From NCBI GenBank assembly GCA_963749575.1, contig CAVVNM010000008.1:372001-436000 (forward strand): DNA of 64,000 nt, given 5' to 3'. Source of the DNA: JAMXLO01 sp963749575. Lineage in GTDB: Bacteria; Pseudomonadota; Alphaproteobacteria; Acetobacterales; Acetobacteraceae. How positions within the stretch are numbered: the stretch's first letter is position 1; each line of letters opens with the position of its first letter. Positions 8,679 to 17,504 of this stretch are shown piece by piece. The translations under genes were made by a program, and so were the position numbers. Under the pieces are notes generated by a model that saw nothing but the letters and a program-made list of their open reading frames with translations, was not told where the DNA came from and did no database searches.

Positions 8679-9832
8679 CCGGCGGCCATCGAGCGGAACC
8701 ACGCGACCACCGGTCCGGGCATCGCGAGCGCCAGCAGTACGACGAGCGCGAGCTGCAACCAGATCGGCGCCGCCGCGACCCAGTCAGCCGGCACGCCAGC
8801 CGGGCGCTGCGCGACCAGCGCCCACACCGTGACCAGCACGCCCGCCGCCAACGGCACCAGCAGCCACGCGGCAACCGCGGCGGTGGGGCCGGCGAGCAGG
8901 TACAGCGCGTACAGCGGCAGCAGGGTGAGTACCAGCCAGGCGATTTCGTTGCCGTGCGATTGCAGTGCCGCAGACCGTGCCAGTGTGACCAACGTCATCT
9001 GCAACCATGCGGCCTGCCATGCGCCGATTCCGATCGCGAACACCGCGATGCCGAGTTGCGCCATGCCTGCGAGTGTCACCGTACGTCGCCGGTCGCGGCC
9101 GGCGAACAACGCCACGCCGCACAGCAACAGCGAGGCAAGACCGAGCGCGATCAGCAGTTCCGGCACAATGTGCAGCCGCATGAACAGCAGCAGCGGCACA
9201 TTGGCCAACAGCGTGACGATGACCGCCCCGGGCGGCACACCCTGCGCCGCCGCATTTGCCAGCCAGGAATGCAACGGCATCAGTCCAGCCAACGTGCCGT
9301 AGCCCAGCAGCAGGAAGACCCCGGCCGGCGCCGGTGCCAGCTCGAGCAGCAACGTGCCAAGCAGCGCGAACAGCAATCCGATCGTGCAATGCAGGACAAG
9401 ACGCGATGCCGCCGCCGCGCCACCGCGCGCGGCTCCGGTCATGACGGCGGCAGCGGCGACGGCGACGACGAGTGCAAGCCAGGTCAGTACCAGGTCGTCG
9501 ACCAGCACCGCCGCCTGCATTGCGCCGGCCAGCACCTGGCAGCCGGAGTGATAGCGGCGTACCCGTCGCCGGGTCAGCGTTCGCGCGGCAAGCGATGCAG
9601 CGATATCGCGATGACTGCACCAGCTCGTCGTCATCGCCACGAAGGCGTTGAGCAGGACCAGTGTCGTTGCGGCCTCGCCGGAATGCCACATCAGCGCACA
9701 CGCCGCGACGAATTGCAGGCTGGCGGAGCCGGCGTTGATCCAGATGGCGGCGCGCCAGGATGCGACCACCGCCAGCACGGCGGCCGAGGCGAGCGGCAAT
9801 GTCACCACGATGACGGGGATCGCGCTGCTCAT
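8675..9832 (-). CDS. hyfF: proton-pumping antiporter-like membrane subunit (HyfF-like)
   Basis: A 385-residue polytopic inner-membrane protein of the NuoL/M/N antiporter family. The diagnostic segment GLMPLHSWLANAAAQG (canonical form G-x-x-P-x-H-x-W-L) lies mid-protein, followed by a GRDRRRTVTLAGMAQLGIAVF segment at the position of the usual HDLKRLLAYSSI helix. The lysine of that helix is replaced by arginine. It is shorter than E. coli HyfF (~520 residues), lacking some N-terminal helices. ATGA overlaps on both sides couple it to the hyfE-like and hyfG-like genes. Confidence 0.8.
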   Translation of the reverse strand: MSSAIPVIVVTLPLASAAVLAVVASWRAAIWINAGSASLQFVAACALMWHSGEAATTLVLLNAFVAMTTSWCSHRDIAASLAARTLTRRRVRRYHSGCQVLAGAMQAAVLVDDLVLTWLALVVAVAAAAVMTGAARGGAAAASRLVLHCTIGLLFALLGTLLLELAPAPAGVFLLLGYGTLAGLMPLHSWLANAAAQGVPPGAVIVTLLANVPLLLFMRLHIVPELLIALGLASLLLCGVALFAGRDRRRTVTLAGMAQLGIAVFAIGIGAWQAAWLQMTLVTLARSAALQSHGNEIAWLVLTLLPLYALYLLAGPTAAVAAWLLVPLAAGVLVTVWALVAQRPAGVPADWVAAAPIWLQLALVVLLALAMPGPVVAWFRSMAAG

Positions 9833-10353
9833 CGCCGGAGCCGACTTTCGGCGAGCGCCAGGGCGGGAAGCAATGGCAGGGCGACTGCCAGCGCGGTCTG
9901 CGGCGACAGGTCGGGATGGGCGCCGGCCAGCATCACCAGCCCGTTCTGCGATGACAGCAAACCAAGCACCGGCGCCAGCGCGTGAGCGCGCAGGATGATC
10001 AGCAGCACGCCCAGCAAAGCCACCGACACGCCGGCCGCGACCGATCCGTCGACCCCGACCTTTGCAACCGCCAGCTCGGTTGCCGTCAACAACGCCAGGA
10101 CCGTGGCCCAGGCCGGAACGGCGCGGCCGCGCGTCGCCAGGAACGTCGCGCCGTTCCAGCGCACAACGGCCAGAGGCAGCGCGACACCGTTGAGGATGCA
10201 GGCAACAACCGCGAACGCGGGCGCCACGCGGCCGAGCGATGCGGCGGCGACCACCGCCTGCAGCGCACACAGCTGCAGCGCAGTGTCGATCCGCCGGGCA
10301 CACAGCAGCCCGATCGAGATGAGCAACGCCGCCGCACTCGCCGCGCCGATCAC
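9829..10353 (-). CDS. hyfE: membrane subunit, HyfE-like
   Basis: A 174-residue, very hydrophobic protein with about five to six membrane segments, sitting exactly where hyfE sits in hydrogenase-4 operons. The start is a GTG overlapping the hyfC stop (GTGA). Features matching HyfE/NuoK-like subunits are LCALQAVVAAASLG in the first half and the LGLLSSQNGLVMLAG helix in the second. The latter resembles the conserved ENG motif region, with QNG here instead of ENG. It is shorter than E. coli HyfE (~215). It probably belongs to the ion-conducting membrane arm. Confidence 0.75.
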   Translation of the reverse strand: MIGAASAAALLISIGLLCARRIDTALQLCALQAVVAAASLGRVAPAFAVVACILNGVALPLAVVRWNGATFLATRGRAVPAWATVLALLTATELAVAKVGVDGSVAAGVSVALLGVLLIILRAHALAPVLGLLSSQNGLVMLAGAHPDLSPQTALAVALPLLPALALAESRLRR

Positions 10354-11264
10354 GTGGCAGCCATGTCGGCGAACACGAACACCGCGGCGAGCACGCCGAG
10401 CAGCGCAGCGACACCGAGCATCTGCGCCGCGCGCCGCGGCTTGATGCGACCCAGCACCACATGCAGCAGCGCCAGCAACGCGGCGAACGACAGGGTCCTC
10501 GCCAGCCAGGTCGCGAGGCCGACCACCCAGGCGATCAGCCCGGCGCCGGACCGTGCCATGCCGAACGACAGGAACATCGCACCGATCAGATTGCACCAAA
10601 CCAGCAGTCGCAACGCAGCGGCGCCCTCGACCAGCGCAAGTTCCCGGCCGCTGAGGTCCAATGCCAACGCCTCGTCGTGCATTGCTTCAACCGCTGCCAC
10701 CAGCACTGCCGCGGCAAGCGCAATGCCAACGCCGATCCGCCAGTCCGTGCCGTTCTCCATCTGCAATGCGGCGATCAGATCGATGTTGAGGCTGCCGGCG
10801 TGCAGCGCCAGCACAAACAGAACCAGTAACAGCGCCGGCTCCGTGAGGCAGGCGAGCAGCAGCGCCCGACTGGCGCCCATGCCGCCCGGCGCAGTACCGG
10901 CGTCCATCGCCGCCAGCGCCAGCGAACAGCGGGCCACCATCAACAGTCCGGAGATCAGCAACAGATCGGCAAACGGCGCGAAGATCATGCCGAGGGTGAA
11001 GGACGGCACGAGGCTCGCCGCGACAATAGCGGCCACGGCACAGGCCAGCGGCGCGAACGCGGTAGCGCCGGAGGCGCTCTCGGCAACCACGCTCTGCTTG
11101 CGCAGCAGGCGGATGAGCTCCCGCCACGGCTGCAACTGCGACGGACCCGTGCGTCCGACCAGCCGTGCCTGCATCCAGCGACGAATGCCGATCAGCGTCG
11201 GGGCAGCGATACCGATCAGGGCGATGTGCAACAGTTGGGCGACGAGGCCGGCGAGCAAGGTCAT
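10350..11264 (-). CDS. hyfC: membrane anchor subunit, HyfC/NuoH-like
   Basis: A 304-residue polytopic protein of the NuoH/HycD/HyfC family. It has RRWMQARLVGRTGPSQLQPWRELIRLLRK near the start, the family's quinone/connector loop, which is normally KAxxQxRxGPxxxQPxxDxxKL. It also has a central GMGASRALLLACLTEPALLL helix and the acidic MENGTDW and ALDLSGRELALVEG loops. It links the peripheral arm to the antiporter-like subunits. The ATG start overlaps the hyfB stop (ATGA). Confidence 0.83.
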   Translation of the reverse strand: MTLLAGLVAQLLHIALIGIAAPTLIGIRRWMQARLVGRTGPSQLQPWRELIRLLRKQSVVAESASGATAFAPLACAVAAIVAASLVPSFTLGMIFAPFADLLLISGLLMVARCSLALAAMDAGTAPGGMGASRALLLACLTEPALLLVLFVLALHAGSLNIDLIAALQMENGTDWRIGVGIALAAAVLVAAVEAMHDEALALDLSGRELALVEGAAALRLLVWCNLIGAMFLSFGMARSGAGLIAWVVGLATWLARTLSFAALLALLHVVLGRIKPRRAAQMLGVAALLGVLAAVFVFADMAAT

Positions 11265-12898
11265 GGCACCAGCAACGCGTTCGCGACCCGCAGCATCGCC
11301 TCGCCCCAGCGGACGAGGTGGCGCCGGACCGCGAGAATCGGCGGCAGGAACATCAGTGCGCGGCGCAGCGGTTCGATGAACGAGGCAGGACCGAACTGGG
11401 TGGCAGGATCGCCGAATGGCAGCCATGGTGGCGGTGCGTCGAATCCACCGGACCATGCAGGCTCGCGCTGCTGCTGCCCGGTGCGACGAAATGCCCGCGA
11501 TACCGCGATCGCCGCCACTCCGAACAGGCCCGCAACTGCAATGGCGGAATAGCCCGGCATATCGGCACCGGGCCGCAAGGTCACGAATGAAATGGTGCCT
11601 GTCGCGAGGGTCCAGCCTCCGGCCGGGAGCAGTGCGAACGCCGGCAGCACACCGAGCAGTGCGGCGAGCGCCGCCAGGCCACCAAGGACGAACCGGACCG
11701 GACGTGGCGCCTCCTCCGCGACCGCGGCGCGCGGGGTGCGCGGACGGCCGAGAAACACCACGCCGAACAGCCGTACCGCGGCCAGCGCCGCCATGCCGGC
11801 CGACAGGGCGGTCAGCGCGGTGACGCACAGGATCAGCAATTGCACGCCGAACTCGCCAATGCGGGCAGCCGCAAGCAGTGACTGGAACACCAGCCAGAAC
11901 GCGGCAAAGCCGAGACCGGGCGGCAGGAAGGCGATGGCGAACAGCCCGACCAGGCACGATCCGGCAGTGACCGGCATGCGGTGGATCAAGCCTCCGAGGC
12001 GGTCGAGCCGGCGGGTACCGGCGCCGCTCTCTGCGGCGTCCGCGCAGCGTGCCAGCAGCGCCCGGCACAGCGCGTGGCAGACCAGCGCAAGCCACGCTGC
12101 ATCGAGCGCCTGCGACGTGACTGACGGCAGGTCCACCGCACGGCCGAACAGCGCCACGCCGAGTGCCGTCGCCGCCATGCCGAACAGGGGCAGCGGAGCA
12201 ACCGGGAGCACCGTTTGCAGCGTGTCTGCGAGCGCGGCACGAAGCGAACCAATGGTGGCGATCGCAGCACCCGCGAGCAGCAGCGGCACCCCCCACCACA
12301 GCGGCTGGCCCTGACCGCAGAGGTCGAACAACACCCGCAGCACGAGGTATGCGGAAAGCGTCGTGTTGACCCGGCTCAGCGCTCCGGCGCCGACCAAGAC
12401 CAGCAGCAGCACCGCTGCGGCGCGGTATCCTTCCGGCGGCGCGGCGCGGATCGCGGCAAAGTCACCCAGCGCACCCGCCAGTGCGAATGCCACGATCAGG
12501 CACGCCGCCGCAGCGGCCGTGCAGCGCAGAAACGTGGTGCCGCCCAACAACAGCAAGCCCGCCGCCAGCGTGAAGCTGTCGCCCGCCAGCACGGTAATCG
12601 CCATCGCCGCCAGCGGCAGCGGCGCGGCGGCAGCACATGGCATCACCAGGAACACGAGCAGCGCGAAGCTCGCGGCCAGCGGGTCGAGCGCGAGGCGGAC
12701 CGCGGTGTCCGGTGGACCGATCGGCAGCACCAGCGTGGTGGGACCGGCGCCGTTCGCCAGCACCATTGCCGCCAGCACGACGGCCAGACCGCAGATCCCG
12801 GCGGTGCCGGCCGCCGTTGCGACGCGTGGCACGAAGCCGGCCACGACCCCCAGCGTCACCAGCGCCGCGACCAGGATCGCGAACAGAGTCAGGATCAC
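11261..12898 (-). CDS. hyfB: large antiporter-like membrane subunit, HyfB-like (degenerate channel motif)
   Basis: A 545-residue protein with about 14 membrane helices at the head of the six-gene operon. It is homologous to HyfB/NuoL-type subunits in length, position and the C-terminal PWLPFGDPATQFGPASFIEPLRR tail. Its core is divergent: where the family has HDLKRLLAYHSIENIG, this protein reads ADTLQTVLPVAPLPLFG, so the channel lysine and neighbouring polar residues are missing. The start is GTG with only a weak ribosome site. It may be structural rather than a working proton channel. No HyfA or HyfD homologue is present nearby. Confidence 0.8.
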   Translation of the reverse strand: MILTLFAILVAALVTLGVVAGFVPRVATAAGTAGICGLAVVLAAMVLANGAGPTTLVLPIGPPDTAVRLALDPLAASFALLVFLVMPCAAAAPLPLAAMAITVLAGDSFTLAAGLLLLGGTTFLRCTAAAAACLIVAFALAGALGDFAAIRAAPPEGYRAAAVLLLVLVGAGALSRVNTTLSAYLVLRVLFDLCGQGQPLWWGVPLLLAGAAIATIGSLRAALADTLQTVLPVAPLPLFGMAATALGVALFGRAVDLPSVTSQALDAAWLALVCHALCRALLARCADAAESGAGTRRLDRLGGLIHRMPVTAGSCLVGLFAIAFLPPGLGFAAFWLVFQSLLAAARIGEFGVQLLILCVTALTALSAGMAALAAVRLFGVVFLGRPRTPRAAVAEEAPRPVRFVLGGLAALAALLGVLPAFALLPAGGWTLATGTISFVTLRPGADMPGYSAIAVAGLFGVAAIAVSRAFRRTGQQQREPAWSGGFDAPPPWLPFGDPATQFGPASFIEPLRRALMFLPPILAVRRHLVRWGEAMLRVANALLVP

Positions 12899-12949
12899 AG
12901 GTTCACCGACGCGGGGCGCGACTCGCTCACGCGAGGGAGGATAGCAGCG

Positions 12950-13786
12950 CTACGAAATGTCGAGCGACTGCCTGCCCGCCGGTGGAGGATGCGCGGCGTC
13001 GATCACCGCGAGGTCCGCATCGGTGAGGCTGATCTCGCCGGCGGCAGCATTCTCACGGACGTGCTGCGGCTCGCTCGCCTTCGGGATGCTGATCACGTTG
13101 CCGTGGCGCATGGTCCAGGCGATGGCGATCTGGGCCGGCGTCGCGCCGTGGCGCTTGGCCACCGTCGCCAGCGCCTTCGACTGCAGCAGCCGCCCGCCCT
13201 GCCCGACCGGCGAATATGCCATCAGCGGGACCTTGTGCTCGGTACACCACGGCAGCAGGTCGTACTCGATGCCGCGGCTGCCGATGTGGTACAATACCTG
13301 GTTGCTGGCGCAGTTCGCGCCATCCGGCAACCGCACCAGCCCTTGCATGTCGCGGGTGTCGAAGTTCGATACGCCCCAATGGCGGATCTTGCCCTCGGCG
13401 CGCAGCTTCTCGAACGCCTCCACCGTCTCGTTCAGTGGATGGCTGCCGCGCCAGTGCAGCAGATAGAGATCGATCCGATCGGTACGCAGCCGCTGCAAAC
13501 TGCGCTCGCATGCCGCCGGCACGCCGCTGCGCGAGGCATTGTGCGGGTACACCTTGCTGACGACGAACAGTTTGTCCCGTTGCCCCTGCGTGGCCTCGGC
13601 CACCAGCTCCTCGGCGGCGCCGTTGCCGTACATCTCGGCAGTGTCGATCAGCGTCATGCCGAGTTCGATGCCGAGCTTGAGCGCCGCCACCTCGGCCTTC
13701 GCGGCAGTGCCGCTCTCGCCCATGTGCCAGGTTCCCTGGCCCAGCGCCGGCACCTCGGTCCCGTCCGGCATCCGTACCGTGCGCAT
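12950..13786 (-). CDS. aldo/keto reductase
   Basis: A 278-residue cytoplasmic NADPH-dependent oxidoreductase with a TIM-barrel fold. The catalytic tetrad is complete: D48 and Y53 in IDTAEMYGNG, K78 in VVSKVYP, and H111 in LYLLHWRG. The cofactor-binding stretch ISIPKASEPQHVREN is near the C-terminus. The ATG at 13786 shares a base with the upstream dipeptidase stop (TGATG) and has AGGAGA upstream. A GTG one codon earlier is the alternative. It is co-transcribed with the M19 dipeptidase. The substrate is unknown; the family reduces aldehydes, ketones or keto acids. Confidence 0.88.
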   Translation of the reverse strand: MRTVRMPDGTEVPALGQGTWHMGESGTAAKAEVAALKLGIELGMTLIDTAEMYGNGAAEELVAEATQGQRDKLFVVSKVYPHNASRSGVPAACERSLQRLRTDRIDLYLLHWRGSHPLNETVEAFEKLRAEGKIRHWGVSNFDTRDMQGLVRLPDGANCASNQVLYHIGSRGIEYDLLPWCTEHKVPLMAYSPVGQGGRLLQSKALATVAKRHGATPAQIAIAWTMRHGNVISIPKASEPQHVRENAAAGEISLTDADLAVIDAAHPPPAGRQSLDIS

Positions 13787-14814
13787 CACCCCGCTCTCTC
13801 CTCGGCAGTCCGCAGCACGCGCAGAAAGTTACCGCCCCACAGCGCGGCGATCTCCTGGCGGTCGTAGCCGCGACGCAGCAGTTCGGCGGTAAGGTTCGCA
13901 CTCTCGGATGCGTCGCGCCAGCCGGTGAACCCGCCGCCGCCATCGAAGTCCGAGGAGATGCCGACATGCTCGATGCCGATGCGCCGCACCGCATAGTCGA
14001 TGTGGTCGGCGAAGTCGGCGACGGTCACCGCGTCGGGCTTGGCGTCCCGCTTGAGGAACGCGGCCACCGCGGTGATCTGGATCACGCCGCCCACGTCGCG
14101 CAGCGTGTCGAGCTGGGCATCGTCCATGTTGCGCGGATGGTCGCACAGCGTGCGGATACAGGAATGCGTGGATACCACCGGCGTGCGCGACAGGGCGGCG
14201 GCCTGCAGCATGGTGTCGCGCGAGACGTGCGCGACATCGACCAGCATGCCGAGCCGGTTCAGTTCGGCGACCGCGGCGCGGCCGAGCGGGCTGAGGCCGC
14301 CGTGCTCGGTCAGCGTGTCGCCCAGGTCGGTACGCGGGTTGCACGAATCGGCCAGTGCGTTGTGTCCGTTGTGCGTCAGCGTCAGGTAGCGGGCGCCGAG
14401 CGCGCGGAAGCGCGCCAGCCGCGACAGATCACCGCCGATGGCGAAGCCGTTCTCCACCGCGGGGATGATCGCCAGCACGCCGTCGCGCTTGGCGCCGGCG
14501 ATCTCATCGGCGGTGACCGCGACGCGCGCGGAAACGCCGTTCTCGCTGCGGCCCATGGCGCGGATCGCCTGCAACATGCCGATCGCGCGCTCGAACGCGG
14601 CAGCCTCGCTTTCGGGGGTGCGGGCAGCCTGCGGCACATAGGCGGCGAAGCAACCGGCGGCGAGGCCACCGCGCTGCATCTTCGGCAGATCGACCCGGCG
14701 CGGGCCGTCCAGGAACGGGTCGGGTCCGGTCGGCCAGGGGATGTCGATATGGGTATCGAGGGTCAGGAGGCCGCGGTGCAGCACCAGCGAGTCGGCGGGG
14801 AATGCGTCGTTCAT
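13786..14814 (-). CDS. membrane dipeptidase (peptidase family M19)
   Basis: A 342-residue zinc dipeptidase of the renal-dipeptidase family. Expected binuclear zinc ligands are visible: H22 and D24 (DTHID), E121 (PAVENGF), H196 (VDVAHVS) and H217 (VVSTHSCIR), plus D289 (ISSDFDGGGG). It has no signal peptide, as in most bacterial members, so a cytoplasmic location is likely. It cleaves dipeptides, including those with D-residues. It is divergent from the peptide-type ABC operon starting at 15004, which fits a role in breaking down imported peptides. Confidence 0.9.
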   Translation of the reverse strand: MNDAFPADSLVLHRGLLTLDTHIDIPWPTGPDPFLDGPRRVDLPKMQRGGLAAGCFAAYVPQAARTPESEAAAFERAIGMLQAIRAMGRSENGVSARVAVTADEIAGAKRDGVLAIIPAVENGFAIGGDLSRLARFRALGARYLTLTHNGHNALADSCNPRTDLGDTLTEHGGLSPLGRAAVAELNRLGMLVDVAHVSRDTMLQAAALSRTPVVSTHSCIRTLCDHPRNMDDAQLDTLRDVGGVIQITAVAAFLKRDAKPDAVTVADFADHIDYAVRRIGIEHVGISSDFDGGGGFTGWRDASESANLTAELLRRGYDRQEIAALWGGNFLRVLRTAEERAG

Positions 14815-15003
14815 GGCGCGGGACGCTCGCAGATATCGGTGCGGCGCGGAAGGGGCGGGTCCCGGCAAGGTCGAGACCTGTCGCAGGGAGAACGAGCCAT
14901 TGCGCGGCGTGGCACCGGGCGGCAACGGCCTTGCGTCGCTTGCTGAGCGACTGTCATGCTCGGGCCCCTGCCCTTCCGGCCCGATGTTTTTGGAGCATCC
15001 TCC

Positions 15004-16560
15004 TTGCGTATCATCGATCTTTCGCGTCTCGCAGGTCTCGGCCTCATGGCGGCGGTTGCGCTCACCGCTGCACCCGTCGCGGCGAAGACGTTCCGCGTCA
15101 ATATCGTCGCCGATCCGGCTCAAATGGATCCGATCACGTATTCCGAGCTGGTTTCGGGTCGGATCATGCGCAACATCTACGAGGGGTTCACCTTCACCAG
15201 CGACGACGGTCGCAACGTCCCGGCATTGGCCGAACGATGGGAGCCACTCACCGGCGGGCCAGGCTTCCGCTTCCACCTTCGCCAGGGCGTCGCGTTCCAC
15301 AGCGGCCGGCGCTTCACCGCAACGGACGTGAAATACACCTTCGAGGAATTACTCCGCCCGGGCAGCAAGGGCGGGCTCAGTGCCACATATCTTGCCGGCG
15401 TCGTCGGTGCCAATGCATTCAAGGCCGGTGCGGCAAAGGAGATCGCCGGCGTCAGGATCGTCGATGATCACACCATCGACGTCGCCCTCACCAAGCCCGA
15501 CGCGCTGTTCCCGATCTATCCATTCTATTTCATGGACAGCGGCATCGTGGCCGAGGCCGGGCTGGACTGGATGACCAAGGTCTCCGCCGGCACCGGGCCA
15601 TATCAGTTCAAGCAATGGCGCCGTGGCGTGTCGGTAGACCTGGACGCCAACAAATCCTACTGGGGCGGCGCACCGAAGATCGACGGCATCAGCTTCCTGA
15701 TCGTGCCGAACGCCGACACCGCGATCTCGCAATACGACGCCGGCGAGCTCGACTTCGTCGACGTCTATGCCAGCGCGATCCGCCGCGTGCTGCGCGATGC
15801 CCGCTACGCCAAGGAGCTGATCCGCGTGCCGCGCGCGCAGTCGACGTATCTGGGCATGAACCAGAACCTCTATGCACCGTTCAAGGACAAACGGGTGCGC
15901 GAGGCGGTGTCGCTGGCGATCGACCGCAGCGGCATGATCCGCGGCCTGTATGGCGGCGCCGCCTTCCCACTGAATGGCGTGGTGACGGTCGGCATGGCTG
16001 GCTTCAATCCGGATCTGCCGGAGCTGAAATATGATCCCGATCGTGCCAAACAGCTCATGGCGGAAGCGGGCTACCCGGACGGCAGGGGTCTCCCGCCGAT
16101 CGATATCAGCAGCACCGAGGCGTTCAAGGACGAGCTCACGTACTACGCCGACCAGTTCCAGCGGGTACTCGGCATGCCGGTCAACGTAAGGCTGGTGGAA
16201 CGCGCGACCCTGATCCGCGCGATGAACGCGGGCGAGGTGGCGTTCTTCCCATGGGGCTGGACCGCGGACTATCCCGACGCCGCCACCTACCTTGCCGAAA
16301 TGTGGTACGGGCCCAGCCCGTACAACCGCACGCGCTGGAAGAACGCCGAATACGACGCGGTCATCGACGAGGCGCTGGGCGTGGCCGACGACGCGAAGCG
16401 GTTTGAACTTTATCACCGCGCCGAGAAGATCCTGCTCGATGACTGGGCCATAGCACCGGTTCCGATGACCGCGTCGGTCGGACTGCGCAAGCCCAACGTA
16501 CACAACGTGACGCTCACCCCGTTCGGGTTCTCGAGCTTCGATCGGATCGAGATCGACTGA
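15004..16560 (+). CDS. ABC transporter substrate-binding protein, peptide/opine type (SBP_bac_5)
   Basis: A 518-residue periplasmic binding protein. A signal peptide (LSRLAGLGLMAAVALTAAPVAA) is followed by the family pattern: FRVNIVADPAQMDPITYSE, IMRNIYEGF, VPALAERWE, F-RLRQGV-like HLRQGVAFHSG, and a late FFPWGWTADYPD segment. TTG at 15004 is chosen because TGGAGC lies about eight bases upstream and gives a normal signal peptide. An in-frame ATG at 14956 would add 16 residues before it. It is first in an eight-gene plus-strand run and delivers peptides, opines or glycosides to the permeases that follow. Confidence 0.88.
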   Translation: MRIIDLSRLAGLGLMAAVALTAAPVAAKTFRVNIVADPAQMDPITYSELVSGRIMRNIYEGFTFTSDDGRNVPALAERWEPLTGGPGFRFHLRQGVAFHSGRRFTATDVKYTFEELLRPGSKGGLSATYLAGVVGANAFKAGAAKEIAGVRIVDDHTIDVALTKPDALFPIYPFYFMDSGIVAEAGLDWMTKVSAGTGPYQFKQWRRGVSVDLDANKSYWGGAPKIDGISFLIVPNADTAISQYDAGELDFVDVYASAIRRVLRDARYAKELIRVPRAQSTYLGMNQNLYAPFKDKRVREAVSLAIDRSGMIRGLYGGAAFPLNGVVTVGMAGFNPDLPELKYDPDRAKQLMAEAGYPDGRGLPPIDISSTEAFKDELTYYADQFQRVLGMPVNVRLVERATLIRAMNAGEVAFFPWGWTADYPDAATYLAEMWYGPSPYNRTRWKNAEYDAVIDEALGVADDAKRFELYHRAEKILLDDWAIAPVPMTASVGLRKPNVHNVTLTPFGFSSFDRIEID

Positions 16561-16568
16561 TCAGCGCG

Positions 16569-17504
16569 ATGCTTCGCTTCCTGGTGGCCCGGCTGGCCGG
16601 GCTTGTGCCGGTCCTGGCGGTCGCGGTCGTCGTCACCTTTGCGGCGATCCGTGCGCTTCCTGGCGACCCGGTTGCGGTCATGCTGTCCGACCATTCGGCC
16701 GACCTCGTGATGGCGGCGCGGCTACGTTCGGAGTACGGCCTCGATCTGCCGCTTGCGGAACAATTCCTGCGCTATGTCCGCGACATTGCCCGCGGTGATT
16801 TCGGATTGTCGTTCCGCTACGTCCATATGCCGGTGGCGCAGGTGCTGCACGACAGCCTGCTGATCAGCCCGCTGCTGGCCCTGGCGGCGCTGTGCGTAGC
16901 CCTGCCGCTCGGGGCATTCGCCGGTATCCAGGCAGCGATTCACCGCAACCGCATCCAGGACACCGCCATCATCCTGGCGCTGGTCGCCGGTCTCTCGGTT
17001 CCCAACTTCGCCATAGCTACCTTCCTGGTCTATTTCCTCAGCGTGAAGGCGGGCCTGCTGCCGGTTGCCGGCTGGGGCAGCTTGCGCCAGGCCGTGCTGC
17101 CCGTGCTTGTCCTCGCAATACCCAGCGCCGCCTATATCGCCCGCCTTGCGCGCACGTTCATGCTCGAAGTGCTGCAGCAGGACTTCGTTCGCACCGCACG
17201 CGCCAAGGGACTGCCGGAGCGGCTGGTGATCTACCGTCACGCCTTCGGCAACACGATGGTGCCGCTGGTGACATCCGCCGGCGTCATCTTCGGCGGCCTG
17301 CTGAGCAACACCGTGGTGGTCGAGACGCTGTTCAACATACCGGGGCTCGGGCGGCTGGCGATCGATTCGATCTTCGCGCGCGATTATCCCGTTGCGATGG
17401 CTGTGGTGCTGCTGTTCGTGTTGTGGTTCGCCGCCATCAACCTGCTGGTCGATCTGCTCTACGCCGTGATCGATCCGCGGATCCGCGGCAGCATGACGCG
17501 ATGA
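16569..17504 (+). CDS. ABC transporter permease, DppB/OppB-like
   Basis: A 311-residue inner-membrane permease with six predicted helices. It carries the DppB N-terminal signature (LRFLVARLAGLVPVLAVAVVVTF and ALPGDPV) and the EAA loop (DFVRTARAKGLPERLVIYRHAFGN) that contacts the ATPase. NIPGLGRLAIDSIFARDYP near the C-terminus is typical of the family. It starts 8 nt after the binding-protein stop and overlaps the next permease by 4 nt (ATGA). Confidence 0.9.
   Translation: MLRFLVARLAGLVPVLAVAVVVTFAAIRALPGDPVAVMLSDHSADLVMAARLRSEYGLDLPLAEQFLRYVRDIARGDFGLSFRYVHMPVAQVLHDSLLISPLLALAALCVALPLGAFAGIQAAIHRNRIQDTAIILALVAGLSVPNFAIATFLVYFLSVKAGLLPVAGWGSLRQAVLPVLVLAIPSAAYIARLARTFMLEVLQQDFVRTARAKGLPERLVIYRHAFGNTMVPLVTSAGVIFGGLLSNTVVVETLFNIPGLGRLAIDSIFARDYPVAMAVVLLFVLWFAAINLLVDLLYAVIDPRIRGSMTR

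Noticed and set aside
8327..9985. A 552-codon plus-strand open frame
   Set aside because: Rich in Arg, Gln and His, antisense to two membrane-subunit genes with good overlaps and motifs. It is a GC-bias shadow.
6877..12898. Active NiFe hydrogenase or formate hydrogenlyase
   Set aside because: The large subunit has no CxxC ligand motifs, and no maturation genes (hyp) or formate dehydrogenase are nearby.
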